The notes under the pieces are model-generated. The model had not been told where the DNA came from and did no database searches. It saw nothing but the letters and a program-made list of their open reading frames with translations. 64,000 nucleotides of DNA from positions 744,001 through 808,000 of the forward strand of contig NZ_CP022603.1 in NCBI RefSeq assembly GCF_002278035.1, read 5' to 3'. Made by a program: the position numbers and the translations under genes. The stretch comes from Ochrobactrum quorumnocens. GTDB taxonomy: Bacteria > Pseudomonadota > Alphaproteobacteria > Rhizobiales > Rhizobiaceae. Shown in pieces: positions 17,683 through 26,172 of this stretch (within the stretch, counting starts at the first letter, position 1; each line of letters starts with the position of its first letter).

Positions 17683-18711
17683 TTGAAAAAAGCCGGCAAG
17701 AAGACGCAAAAGAATCCGGAGACAGCTGACCTCATCATTGGATCAGAAGGCGTTGCCGCTGAAAACCGTACGAGCAGGCTGAGAACGCGTGCTGCGTGGA
17801 TGTATTACGTCGAACAAATGACCCAGAATGACATCGCGGAAGCGCTTGGTGTTGGCCGGGTAACAATCGTTCGCCTTCTTGCTGATGCCCGTGCGCGCAA
17901 TGAAGTCAAAATTACCATCGAAGGCAAGCTAGCAAGTCTGACTGCACTGGAAGTAGATCTGGAAAAGACCTTCGGTCTTGAGCGCGCTATTGTAGCGCCG
18001 CTCTCATCACCAGATATCGATCCTATTCCACCAATCAGCGCTGCGACAGGCGCTTATATTTCGGAAAAAGTTCAGCATGGCATGACAATCGGAGTGGGAT
18101 GGGGCCGGACCTTGTCCAGCACTCTGCAACATATCGGCGCGCGACCGCTGAATGATTTGAAGGTCATCTCCCTGCTCGGTGGCATCGTTCAGCCGCGCCG
18201 TTCTAACCCGCCGGAATTTGCATGGCAGTTTGCGCAGATTTTTCAGGGCGAAGGATATCTTATTCCCGCCCCTGCTCTGGTTGACAGCAAAGAAACGCGG
18301 ATCGCTCTTATTGAACGTTGCGGGCTGAATACCGTTCTCGACATGGCCGAAGAACTGGACATGGTTCTGCTCAGCGTTGGTGACATTCAAACCGCGAGCA
18401 GCACATCTTACCGCGTCGGCTTGATTGACGAGCAGCAGAAGATGTCGCTGATCGAAAATGGGGCCGTCGGCGACGTGCTTTTCCACTTTTATGATAAAAA
18501 CGGCAAGATCGTCGATGATCCGGTGCATGACCGGGTCATGTCAGCCAAAATCGAAAGCCTTCAGAAGACTCCACAACGCATTCTCACATCGGGCGGTAAC
18601 GAGAAAATCGCTGCTCTGCTGGGAGCGATTGAGCTGTTGAAGCCAACAGTTCTCATCACCGACGAAGCGAGTGCCGCACAGATGCTCAAGGACAAAGCGC
18701 AGTCCAACTAG
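17683..18711 (+). CDS. SorC-family regulator of the polyol regulon
   Basis: A 342-aa SorC/DeoR-type regulator. The helix-turn-helix lies near residues 46-70 (TQNDIAEALGVGRVTIVRLL), followed by the sugar-phosphate-binding domain with MTIGVGWGRTLS and LLSVGDIQTAS. The start is a TTG at 17683, six bases after GAGGG, with a TATAAT box at about 17646. It sits between the gut-PTS/HPr-EI operon and the DRL-aco operon. The ACAAATGTTC motif ahead of gut, DRL-aco and gat makes it the best candidate for their common regulator, responding to a phosphorylated polyol or ketose. That link is inferred. Confidence 0.88.
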   Translation: MKKAGKKTQKNPETADLIIGSEGVAAENRTSRLRTRAAWMYYVEQMTQNDIAEALGVGRVTIVRLLADARARNEVKITIEGKLASLTALEVDLEKTFGLERAIVAPLSSPDIDPIPPISAATGAYISEKVQHGMTIGVGWGRTLSSTLQHIGARPLNDLKVISLLGGIVQPRRSNPPEFAWQFAQIFQGEGYLIPAPALVDSKETRIALIERCGLNTVLDMAEELDMVLLSVGDIQTASSTSYRVGLIDEQQKMSLIENGAVGDVLFHFYDKNGKIVDDPVHDRVMSAKIESLQKTPQRILTSGGNEKIAALLGAIELLKPTVLITDEASAAQMLKDKAQSN

Positions 18712-18717
18712 TGACAA

Positions 18718-18747
18718 AAAGCACATCGTCGTAAAACGATGTGCTTT
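18718..18747. terminator. Bidirectional terminator hairpin
   Basis: A perfect 12-bp stem AAAGCACATCGT / ACGATGTGCTTT with a 6-nt loop and a trailing CTTTTT-type run lies between the convergent SorC and acoC-like genes. Confidence 0.85.
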
Positions 18748-18771
18748 CTTTTTGGTCGCCGCGATCGAGTA

Positions 18772-20094
18772 CTAACTGGCGGCGGCTGCACATTCTTTGA
18801 GGATTTGCAGCACAGCGCCACGTTCTTCAATTTGTGGCATATGTCCACAACCAGCGAAGACATGGATGCCCACCTTGCCCGGCAAGCCGTGTGCATGGGC
18901 GACAGGAATGACCCGATCCTCAGCACCGAAGATGAGCCGCACCGGCATTGCAAGCGAGGCAATGCATGAGCGCACCTCAAAAGTCTGCGTGCCATCTGCA
19001 AAGAACCGATCGCCAATCGCACCCTGCGTGTCGCGCAGTTCTGCATCAGCTGCTTGTGCAACTGTTGCATTGATGAACGGCTTCGTCAGATGGCTCTCAT
19101 CGGCGACGAGCAGCTTCAGCCAGGGAACGATGCTGGCTTCGCTTTTCGCGCCGATAAGACCCTTGATAAACGCACCATTGACCTGCGGTCCCAAACCACC
19201 CGAAGAAATCAGCAGCAGAGAGCGCACATCGACAACACTACGCGCGGCGGTGACTGTAGCAACCGCCCCGCCAAGCGAGTGACCGACCAACAGGCAAGAT
19301 GTCACACCGAAGGCCGAAAGCGTCGTTTCGACGGCAACGGCAATGTCATCGATACTTTCAGGAACGACACGTGGTGAATTGCCGTGTCCCGGAAGATCAA
19401 GCGCCAGTATCGGATGGCCGAGCGATGCCCCGGCCAACAATCCACGCCAGGAGTTGATGTCAGCTGCAAAGCCGTGGATCAGAACAATCGGCAAGCGATT
19501 GGTCTCACCCTCTCGCAACCAGACTGCATTCAACGGGTCGATGGCCGCGTCTTCTCTATGTGTGCGGTTAACCGACCAGACTGGTGCAGCCACGGTTTTG
19601 GCGACGCTGATATTGCTTTCAACATCCTTTTTCTGAACACGACCTTTGGGTCCAGATCCCTGAATGCCTGCCAGATCGATCCCCGCTTCACGCGCCATTC
19701 GGCGCGCAAGTGGCGTTGCCCGCACATCGTCAGTCGAACCTGCTGCATCGTCTTGGGAGGACTTAGGTTCAACATGTTTCTGAGCAATCGGTTCGACGGA
19801 AGCTGAAACTGGCTTCTCTTCGACAACAGGTACCGAAGTTCCAACCCGCTCTTCGCCTTCATCATAAATCCAGGCGACTGTCTGACCAACCGGCACAACA
19901 GCGCCTTCAGCAGCACTGATGTCCGCAATGATACCTGATGCCGGAGCATCAATTTCCATCGCGGCCTTGTCAGTCTCAATTTCAAAGAGAAGCTGGCCCT
20001 TCGTGACGGTATCGCCATCCTTGGCGTACCAGCGCGAAATCTGGCCCGTCTCCATGTCCATATCGACTTTGGGGAGAATGACTTCCACAGCCAT
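18772..20094 (-). CDS. AcoC-like lipoyl / alpha-beta-hydrolase protein (acyloin dehydrogenase E2)
   Basis: A 440-aa protein with three parts: a lipoyl domain (about 1-80, lipoyl Lys43 in ETDKAAME), an E3-binding domain (about 123-160, ATPLARRMAREAGIDL) and an alpha/beta-hydrolase domain (about 190-440; nucleophile elbow GHSLGG, later FGAEDRVIP and GCGHM for Asp and His). It lacks the HxxxDG acyltransferase domain of true E2 proteins. The same layout is known for AcoC of acetoin dehydrogenase systems in Pseudomonas. It would carry the acyl group made by AcoA/AcoB to CoA. It is the last gene of the DRL-acoABC operon; no E3 gene is present. Confidence 0.85.
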   Translation of the reverse strand: MAVEVILPKVDMDMETGQISRWYAKDGDTVTKGQLLFEIETDKAAMEIDAPASGIIADISAAEGAVVPVGQTVAWIYDEGEERVGTSVPVVEEKPVSASVEPIAQKHVEPKSSQDDAAGSTDDVRATPLARRMAREAGIDLAGIQGSGPKGRVQKKDVESNISVAKTVAAPVWSVNRTHREDAAIDPLNAVWLREGETNRLPIVLIHGFAADINSWRGLLAGASLGHPILALDLPGHGNSPRVVPESIDDIAVAVETTLSAFGVTSCLLVGHSLGGAVATVTAARSVVDVRSLLLISSGGLGPQVNGAFIKGLIGAKSEASIVPWLKLLVADESHLTKPFINATVAQAADAELRDTQGAIGDRFFADGTQTFEVRSCIASLAMPVRLIFGAEDRVIPVAHAHGLPGKVGIHVFAGCGHMPQIEERGAVLQILKECAAAAS

Positions 20095-20096
20095 GG

Positions 20097-21095
20097 TCAG
20101 CGAACTCCCTTAGCCAGATCGCGCGCGCTTTTCACAATGTCAGGGACCTGCGGAACGGTTGCACGCTCAAGATCGGGATTATATGGAATTGGAGTTTCTG
20201 CCCCGCCAAGACGCACAATCGGCGCATCAAGATAATCAAACGCATCGCTTTCGGCCACGATTGCGGAGATTTCGGCACCAATACCAAGCGTTTTGACCGC
20301 TTCATAAACGCATAGAAGCCTGGAAGTCTTCTTCACGCTTCTAATGATGGTTTCACGATCAATCGGGCGCACGGTGCGCAGATCGATCACTTCGACATCA
20401 ATACCTTCCTTGGCGAGTTCTGCGGCAGCATCAAGCGACTTGTGCACCATGATTGCTGTTGCGACGATAGTCAGGTCTCGGCCTTCGCGAACCACTTCCG
20501 CCTTACCGATTGGCACAGTGTAGAAGCCTTCGGGAACCGGCCCTTTGGTCTTATAGAGAAGTTTGTGCTCGAAAATCATAACTGGATCAGGATCTTCAAC
20601 AGCTGCAAGCAACATGCCTTTGGCATCATAAGGTGTCGATGGCTGCAAAACCTTGAGACCGGGAACATGGCCGAGCCATGCTTCAAGGCTCTGGCTGTGC
20701 TGTGCTGCAGCACCCGTGCCCGAGCCAGCTGGAAAGCGCATGACCAGCGGCACCGAAACCGCACCGCCAAGCATGTAACGGATTTTTGCAGCCTGATTAA
20801 CAATCTGCTCCATGGCGAGGGCAGCAAAGTCGGAAAACTGGAACTCAAAGATCGGACGCATGCCGGTCAGCGCCGCACCAACTGCAACGCCAGCGCCACC
20901 GAGCTCGGAAATAGGGGTGTCCATAACCCGGTCTTCACCAAAGCGATGAACCAGATCACCAGTCACCTGAAATGCGCCGCCATAGACGCCAATGTCTTCA
21001 CCCATAAGAAACACGCGCTCGTCGCGCTCCATGGCGATTGCCATGGCTTCCTGGATAGCTTGCGAATAGCTCAACTCACGGATTGTCGTGTCCAT
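20097..21095 (-). CDS. Acetoin-dehydrogenase-like E1 beta subunit
   Basis: A 332-aa transketolase-type protein of the PDHB/AcoB family, with [13 protein letters not shown], the [18 protein letters not shown] segment and the C-terminal domain [21 protein letters not shown]. With the alpha subunit it forms the thiamine-diphosphate E1 that cleaves an alpha-hydroxyketone or decarboxylates a 2-oxoacid. Only two bases separate it from the genes on each side, so translation is coupled. The missing pyruvate-type regulation and the hydrolase-type E2 next door point to acyloin cleavage rather than a housekeeping oxoacid complex. Confidence 0.88.
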   Translation of the reverse strand: MDTTIRELSYSQAIQEAMAIAMERDERVFLMGEDIGVYGGAFQVTGDLVHRFGEDRVMDTPISELGGAGVAVGAALTGMRPIFEFQFSDFAALAMEQIVNQAAKIRYMLGGAVSVPLVMRFPAGSGTGAAAQHSQSLEAWLGHVPGLKVLQPSTPYDAKGMLLAAVEDPDPVMIFEHKLLYKTKGPVPEGFYTVPIGKAEVVREGRDLTIVATAIMVHKSLDAAAELAKEGIDVEVIDLRTVRPIDRETIIRSVKKTSRLLCVYEAVKTLGIGAEISAIVAESDAFDYLDAPIVRLGGAETPIPYNPDLERATVPQVPDIVKSARDLAKGVR

Positions 21096-21097
21096 GT

Positions 21098-22135
21098 TTA
21101 AATATCGTCCGTGTAAACGTCGCGGGTCAGGTTGGTAAGATCGGGCGCAGGGCTGTTCTTGGCGAATTCAATCGCGTCAGCGATTTCCTTCTCAACCTCT
21201 GCACGAATTGCCTCGATCTCGGCTCCATTGATGAAGCCATAAGCCTTCATATCAGCCTCGAAATGAGCAATCGGATCGCGATCATTTTGCCAATGCTCGA
21301 TTTCTTCCTTGGTGCGATAGCGGTTGCGATCGCTCTTGGAGTGTCCCCGGATACGGTAGGTCTTGTTTTCAATCAGCGTTGGTCCATCGCCGCGCCGCGC
21401 GCGTTCGGTCGCTTCATTGACGGCCTCTGCCACTTCCGACAGATTATTTCCGTCCACGATGACGCCGGGCATGTTGTAGGCCGAGGCACGGTCAGCAACA
21501 TTTGCAACTGCTGTGGAACGCTTCGTCGAAGTGGACATGCCGTAACCGTTGTTTTCGCAAATGAACACAACAGGAAGCTTCCAGACAGCGGCCATATTCA
21601 ACGCTTCATGAAAAGCGCCTTCGTTATTGGCACCATCTCCGAAAAACGACACGACAACTTTACCATTCTTTTGCTTCTTGGCCGAAAGAGCTGCTCCGAC
21701 AGCAATCGGAATGCCGCCGCCTACAATGCCGTTTGCGCCAAGGTTGCCCTTGGAAACATCGGCTATGTGCATTGAGCCGCCCCGCCCCTTGCAATAGCCG
21801 GTTTCCTTACCGAAAAACTCAGCAAACATGCGCTTCACATCAGCGCCCTTGGCGATGCAATGACCATGACCACGATGTGTCGACGTAATCATGTCGTCAT
21901 CATTCAGCGGCAGGCACGAGCCCATTGCACTCGCCTCTTGCCCGATAGACAGATGCATCGTTCCGTGAATAAGACCGCGTGTGTAGCTCTCTTCCGCACC
22001 TTCTTCAAAGCGGCGGATGAGATACATTTTATGCAGCGCTTCCTTCAGCTGATCCGGCGAATAAGTGCGAAAAACGTAAGGCAGATTATGACGGTCGCCC
22101 GTATCCTGCGGTTCGACTTTTTTGGCTTGAACCAT
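21098..22135 (-). CDS. Acetoin-dehydrogenase-like E1 alpha subunit
   Basis: A 345-aa E1 alpha protein. The thiamine diphosphate/Mg motif [31 protein letters not shown] lies near residues 165-195 and [10 protein letters not shown] near 115 is the usual E1 alpha segment. It catalyses formation of the hydroxyalkyl-thiamine intermediate together with the beta subunit. The gene follows the DRL gene by 12 bases. In acetoin systems the substrate is CH3-CO-CHOH-R; the DRL product 1-deoxy-D-xylulose 5-phosphate has exactly that head group, which makes it a chemically sensible substrate here (inference). Confidence 0.88.
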   Translation of the reverse strand: MVQAKKVEPQDTGDRHNLPYVFRTYSPDQLKEALHKMYLIRRFEEGAEESYTRGLIHGTMHLSIGQEASAMGSCLPLNDDDMITSTHRGHGHCIAKGADVKRMFAEFFGKETGYCKGRGGSMHIADVSKGNLGANGIVGGGIPIAVGAALSAKKQKNGKVVVSFFGDGANNEGAFHEALNMAAVWKLPVVFICENNGYGMSTSTKRSTAVANVADRASAYNMPGVIVDGNNLSEVAEAVNEATERARRGDGPTLIENKTYRIRGHSKSDRNRYRTKEEIEHWQNDRDPIAHFEADMKAYGFINGAEIEAIRAEVEKEIADAIEFAKNSPAPDLTNLTRDVYTDDI

Positions 22136-22147
22136 GATGTTTTGTCC

Positions 22148-23467
22148 TCACGCTCCGTAAACGAGCTTGTCTTGACGCGCGCGCAGCTCAGCAATCTTGG
22201 AACCGGGTGCGACTGCAGCATTGTCGTAAGTGATGAGTTCACCCTTCTTAATAGGCTTGGTTACACTGCCGCCCTGCAGAAGCCCGCAAGGAATGGCATG
22301 CGCACTACGCGCCTCCCCCGAAGTCATGATCCAGGCGCGGTAGCAATATTCGCCAATCGCATCGAGCTTTTCGCCGGGCTGCATATCCTTCTTGGCAACA
22401 GCTGCCACTTCAGCGACAGGCGTCGAAAGTGGAACCATGTCCGGCTTTCCGTAAAGTACGACGCGCGCGCAGGTGAGCGGCACTTCCAGAGAAGTCAGGT
22501 GATATGGACGATGGAATGTGAAGTAAGGGCCTTTGCCCATCTTCAGATCTTCCATGCGCTCGGAAATGCGCGGATGCGACATGTCGGCGACAACGAAAAC
22601 GCCGGGCGCAACGCCCTTGCCAATCGAATAATCAACAACGCCGACCCTCGATAAAAGGCCGCCGTCCTTTTCAGGGATCAGAGTTTTGTTAAGCTGGTCA
22701 AGGGTTGCCGCAGGGCCATGCATACCGGCTTTATCCGGCACGAGACCCGTGGCATTGGCAATAGCAGCCATTTCGACCATGGTCTTTGAACCATCGACGA
22801 ATTCAACCAACATGCGCACATTCATGTTACGGCGCGTGGCTTCTTCCATATATTCGTCAGGAATGGCATCGATATTAAGTGGATTGTTCTTGCCCTTGCC
22901 GGCGGCGACAATGGGATGCCCCATCGCGGTCACAAACTCGATCAGTTCCATACAGGATGATGGCTCGTCACCTGCGCCCAGCGAATAGGTCACGCCAAGA
23001 CGTTCCGCTTCAGCTTTCAGATAAGCACCGATGGTGACGTCAGCTTCGACATTCATCATAACGAGATGTTTGCCGTGTTCCATGGCACGAAGGCCAATTT
23101 CAGCACCGACAGCCGGAACGCCCGTCGCGTCGATCACAACGTCGATAAGATCGTTCTCAAGAATCAGATTGGCATTATCGGTTACGGCAACCTTATGCGC
23201 TTCCATCGCAGCAGTGAGATCAGAAGCCGTAGAAACCTCGCGGCCATGACCTTCTTCCTGAAAAGCGATATCGACAGCTTTAAGAGCGTTTGGAACGCGC
23301 AATTCAGAGATAGCGCCAACTTCAATACCGGGCATGTGCGCGACACGCGTCACGATATCTGTACCCATTTCGCCTGAGCCAATCAGCCCGATGCGAATTG
23401 GTCGCCCACTATCTGCTCGCGCCTGCATATCACGCGCCAAACCAGTCAACGCCACGTTGGTTGCCAT
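22148..23467 (-). CDS. DXR-like (DRL / DXR-II) oxidoreductase
   Basis: A 439-aa protein with an N-terminal Rossmann domain (IGLIGSGEMGTD near residue 26), a homoserine-dehydrogenase-like catalytic middle (about 120-340; LGAGDEPSSCMELIEF, GKGKNNPLN) and a C-terminal SAF-type domain (about 350-430). From memory this matches the family called DRL in Brucella abortus, which replaces DXR and converts 1-deoxy-D-xylulose 5-phosphate to 2-C-methyl-D-erythritol 4-phosphate with NADPH; not every paralogue need do so. It leads the acoABC-like operon and has an AGGAGG site and the shared ACAAATGTTC motif upstream. That setting suggests an inducible catabolic role, in reverse direction, rather than only isoprenoid synthesis. 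Confidence 0.8.
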   Translation of the reverse strand: MATNVALTGLARDMQARADSGRPIRIGLIGSGEMGTDIVTRVAHMPGIEVGAISELRVPNALKAVDIAFQEEGHGREVSTASDLTAAMEAHKVAVTDNANLILENDLIDVVIDATGVPAVGAEIGLRAMEHGKHLVMMNVEADVTIGAYLKAEAERLGVTYSLGAGDEPSSCMELIEFVTAMGHPIVAAGKGKNNPLNIDAIPDEYMEEATRRNMNVRMLVEFVDGSKTMVEMAAIANATGLVPDKAGMHGPAATLDQLNKTLIPEKDGGLLSRVGVVDYSIGKGVAPGVFVVADMSHPRISERMEDLKMGKGPYFTFHRPYHLTSLEVPLTCARVVLYGKPDMVPLSTPVAEVAAVAKKDMQPGEKLDAIGEYCYRAWIMTSGEARSAHAIPCGLLQGGSVTKPIKKGELITYDNAAVAPGSKIAELRARQDKLVYGA

Positions 23468-23521
23468 CGTTTCCTCCTGAACGTCCCTGCAAAACGCTTG
23501 CAGTCTCCTCTGTGCCTTATC

Positions 23522-23549
23522 GATTAATGAACATTTGTTTCTAAGTCAA
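23522..23549 (-). promoter_or_regulatory. DRL-aco operon promoter with shared ACAAATGTTC operator
   Basis: Read on the minus strand, TTGACT (23549-23544) is followed by AGAA and then ACAAATGTTC (23538-23529) and a TTAATC box. The arrangement closely mirrors the gut promoter at 11753-11783, including TATTGAC before, AGAA just ahead of the motif, and TAAT after it. It lies about 60 bp upstream of the DRL start. Confidence 0.55.
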
Positions 23550-23596
23550 TACCAGTGTTCATTCGTTGCCACATTGGCACCCCTCGAAATGCCATC

Positions 23597-23636
23597 TTGT
23601 TATTCAACTTTGGTTTGCTATAGAATACAAATGTTC
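23597..23636 (+). promoter_or_regulatory. Gat operon promoter with shared ACAAATGTTC operator
   Basis: TTGTTA (23597-23602) and TATAGA (23619-23624) are 16 bp apart, and AGAA-T-ACAAATGTTC (motif at 23627-23636) follows directly, so it would overlap the transcription start. The gatC start is about 107 bp further on. This is the third copy of the motif. Confidence 0.5.
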
Positions 23637-23743
23637 TGCCGTTTCGCTCAATTCACATTTTGAACAGTCGATACGCGCGAGCTAATAATGGCGTTCTGTG
23701 AGCTCGGTGCACTTTTGAAGTGTCCCGGGGGGAGGAGATTAGA

Positions 23744-25153
23744 ATGGACGCATTTCTGAGCGGACTAAAAACGGCAGTCGATACGCTTGGGGCAACGGTC
23801 CTGTTGCCTATCGTCATCTTCATTATTGCAGTGGTACTTGGCGCAAAAGTGGGCAAAGCCTTCCGCGCCGCGATCACTATCGGTGTCGCTTTCATCGGTA
23901 TTAATCTGGTTCTGGGCCTTATGTTCACCTCTATCGGTGAAGTCGCTCAGGCAATCGTTACCAACACAGGTATAAAGCGCGATATCGTCGATGTGGGCTG
24001 GCCTTCAGCTGCGGCCATTGCCTTTGGCTCATCGGTGGGCCTGTGGGTTATTCCAGTCGGCATTCTGGTCAACATCGTCCTTCTGCTTATGCGCTGGACG
24101 CGTACGCTGAATGTCGATGTGTGGAACTTCTGGCACTTTGCTTTCGTCGGCTCGCTGGTTGTCGCCGCAACGGATAACATCGCTTACGGTATTATTGTTG
24201 CAGCACTTGTTGCAGCTCTGTCCCTGCTATTTGCAGATTGGTCAGCGCGCGCTGTTCAGCAGTTTTATGGCATTCCCGGTGTGTCGGTACCGCATCTGGC
24301 TTCCGCACAGATCCTGCCAATCGCGATTGTGCTGAACTGGATCATGGATCGCATCCCCGGCATCAACAAGATCAACATCAACACTGAAACCATCGAACGT
24401 CGCTTTGGTGTTTTTGGTGAGCCGGTTGTGATGGGCCTGATCATCGGTCTCGTGCTCGGTCTTATTGCATTTTACAATGCGGGTGATTTTGGCACCGTTC
24501 TTGCCAAGGTTCTGGGCACTGGTATGACACTGGCAGCAGTCATGCTGTTGCTGCCGCGTATGGTCAAAATCCTCATGGAAGGCCTGCTGCCAGTATCTGA
24601 TGCCGCACAGGAATTTGTGCGCAAACGTACCGGCGACCGCGAACTTCTGGTTGGTCTCGATTCCGCGATCCTGATCGGGCATCCGGCGGCAATCTCGTCG
24701 TCGCTGATCCTGGTACCGATCGCGATTATTCTGTCGGTCATCCTGCCGGGCAATCGCGTGATCCTGTTCGCCGATCTCGCCGTCATTCCGTTCATCGTTG
24801 CCATGACTGCACCGCTTCTGAAAGGAAACGTGTTCCGTATGGTGGTGGTCGGAACGATCACACTGGCGATTGGCTTCTATGTTGCGAATGCACTTGCTCC
24901 ACTGTTTACCAGCGCTGCGGTTTCGTCGGGCTTCAAACTGCCTGAGAACGCTTTGCAGATTACATCAGTGGTCGATGGATTCCTGTGGGTGCCTTACATC
25001 ATCATCTCTGCCATCCAGTGGCTTGGTGCTATTGGTATTGCAGTGATAGCCGTTGTTATTGCGGCACTTTTCATACTCTATCGCCGCAACACATTAGCGT
25101 GGGAACGCGCGGCTGGTGCTGAAGATGAACCTGCTGACGAGATTGCTACCTAA
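23744..25153 (+). CDS. gatC: Galactitol-type PTS membrane subunit IIC
   Basis: A 469-aa polytopic protein of the GatC (IIC-Gat) family: about ten to twelve hydrophobic segments, with VDVGWPSAAAIAFGS and the GHPAAISSSLILVPIAIILSVILPGN loop characteristic of the family. It is the polyol channel in the inner membrane. The ATG at 23744 follows a perfect GGAGGAG; an upstream in-frame GTG at 23720 is not supported. The next genes encode the cognate IIA and IIB. Family members carry galactitol and other pentitols or hexitols, so the substrate cannot be named from sequence alone. Confidence 0.9.
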   Translation: MDAFLSGLKTAVDTLGATVLLPIVIFIIAVVLGAKVGKAFRAAITIGVAFIGINLVLGLMFTSIGEVAQAIVTNTGIKRDIVDVGWPSAAAIAFGSSVGLWVIPVGILVNIVLLLMRWTRTLNVDVWNFWHFAFVGSLVVAATDNIAYGIIVAALVAALSLLFADWSARAVQQFYGIPGVSVPHLASAQILPIAIVLNWIMDRIPGINKININTETIERRFGVFGEPVVMGLIIGLVLGLIAFYNAGDFGTVLAKVLGTGMTLAAVMLLLPRMVKILMEGLLPVSDAAQEFVRKRTGDRELLVGLDSAILIGHPAAISSSLILVPIAIILSVILPGNRVILFADLAVIPFIVAMTAPLLKGNVFRMVVVGTITLAIGFYVANALAPLFTSAAVSSGFKLPENALQITSVVDGFLWVPYIIISAIQWLGAIGIAVIAVVIAALFILYRRNTLAWERAAGAEDEPADEIAT

Positions 25154-25183
25154 GGGTGGCAACGATCGCTGCATAAAATACAA

Positions 25184-25209
25184 GTCGCACGTCGAGACCG
25201 ACGTGCGAC
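25184..25209 (+). terminator. Intrinsic terminator or attenuator between gatC and gatA
   Basis: A perfect 11-bp GC-rich stem GTCGCACGTCG / CGACGTGCGAC with an AGAC loop is followed by CTTTCTTT. It lies inside the gat operon, 22 bp before the gatA start, so it probably lowers IIA/IIB transcription relative to IIC or acts as a processing site. Confidence 0.75.
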
Positions 25210-25231
25210 CTTTCTTTAAACGGAGAATAGA

Positions 25232-25693
25232 ATGGCTGCTGGTCTGATTGATTATCTCGACCCACAAGCGATCGAGCTTCAGAGCGACGCGAAGACCAAC
25301 GAAGAAATTATCCGCATACTGGCTGGAAAGCTGGAAAAGCTGGGCTATGTCAAGCCAGGCTATGCGGATGCTGTCGTCAGCCGTGAGTTGACAATGCCGA
25401 CCGGATTGCCGCTTGAGCGCGAAGATAACGTTGCGGTGCCTCACACCGATCCTGAGCATGTGATTAAAGCTGGCATTGCATTTGCGACACTGACATCGCC
25501 TGTCCAGTTTGCCAATATGGAAGACCCGGAAGAAGCTGTCCCTGTTGGATATGTCTTTCTGCTTGCCATCAATGACAAGGACAAACAGATTGAGACCTTG
25601 CAGCAGATCATGGCAACCATTCAGGATGCTGATGCCCTCGACAGATTGAAAGCAGCGCGGACGCTTGAAGACGTCGAAGCCGCTTTACAATAA
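25232..25693 (+). CDS. gatA: Galactitol-type PTS subunit IIA
   Basis: A 153-aa cytoplasmic protein of the PTS IIA type 2 (fructose/mannitol/galactitol) family. The phosphorylated histidine is His71 in NVAVPHTDPEHV, with MPTGLPLE just before, as in GatA. It accepts phosphate from HPr, presumably the HPr-EI protein at 14709-16691, and passes it to IIB. GGAGA precedes the ATG. Gene order IIC-IIA-IIB differs from the enterobacterial gatABC order. Confidence 0.9.
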   Translation: MAAGLIDYLDPQAIELQSDAKTNEEIIRILAGKLEKLGYVKPGYADAVVSRELTMPTGLPLEREDNVAVPHTDPEHVIKAGIAFATLTSPVQFANMEDPEEAVPVGYVFLLAINDKDKQIETLQQIMATIQDADALDRLKAARTLEDVEAALQ

Positions 25694-25795
25694 AGACTGT
25701 TCGCCCAGAGGGCAGCAAGTCTTTACATCTGAATTTGAGACAAGAAAAATACGATATTCGTGCGTTAAATGCACGAACACCAATTGGAGGAAACC

Positions 25796-26083
25796 ATGGC
25801 TAAAATGAAAACAATTCTCTTCGCTTGCGGCACTGGGGTGGCTACATCTACAGCAGTGAATGCAGCCGTTACCGAAGAAATGAAAAAGCGCGGCCTCACC
25901 TTCAATGCTCAACAGGCAAAAGCAACGGAAGTTCCTTCTCTCGCCGACAATGTGGATTTCATCGTCTCGACGACACCTATTTCGGCTTCAGTTACCAAGC
26001 TGGTCATCAAGGGCCTGCCCTTCCTGACTGGAATTGGCAAAGATAAAGCATTCGACGACATCGAAGCTGAATTGCGCAAATAA
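25796..26083 (+). CDS. gatB: Galactitol-type PTS subunit IIB
   Basis: A 95-aa protein, the usual GatB length. The phosphorylated cysteine is Cys11 in the loop ILFACGTGVATST, with a lactose/galactitol-IIB-type fold implied. It transfers phosphate to the polyol during transport. The ATG at 25796 follows TTGGAGG; the upstream ATG at 25769 lacks a site. It closes the plus-strand gat operon and is followed by a strong terminator. Confidence 0.9.
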   Translation: MAKMKTILFACGTGVATSTAVNAAVTEEMKKRGLTFNAQQAKATEVPSLADNVDFIVSTTPISASVTKLVIKGLPFLTGIGKDKAFDDIEAELRK

Positions 26084-26147
26084 TCGCAGCAGATTGAAGC
26101 TATGAGAGATGGCAGGCATCAGAGCCCGCATCTCACGAAAATTGACA

Positions 26148-26172
26148 AAAAGCGCTGGCCACCAGCGCTTTT
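26148..26172. terminator. Bidirectional terminator hairpin
   Basis: A perfect 11-bp stem AAAAGCGCTGG / CCAGCGCTTTT with a 3-nt loop lies between gatB and the convergent peptide-transport ATPase gene and overlaps the latter's stop codon. Confidence 0.85.

Noticed and set aside
18772..20094. Ordinary dihydrolipoamide acetyltransferase (true E2)
   Set aside because: There is no HxxxDG acyltransferase domain; the C-terminal half is an alpha/beta-hydrolase.
21860..22654. Plus-strand open frame of 264 codons opposite acoA and DRL
   Set aside because: It spans two well-supported minus-strand genes and shows no family pattern.
22148..23467. Homoserine dehydrogenase or flagellar FlgA-type annotation for the DRL protein
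   Set aside because: The Rossmann and SAF domains explain such labels, but the whole-length pattern agrees with the DRL family and there is no threonine-pathway or flagellar context.
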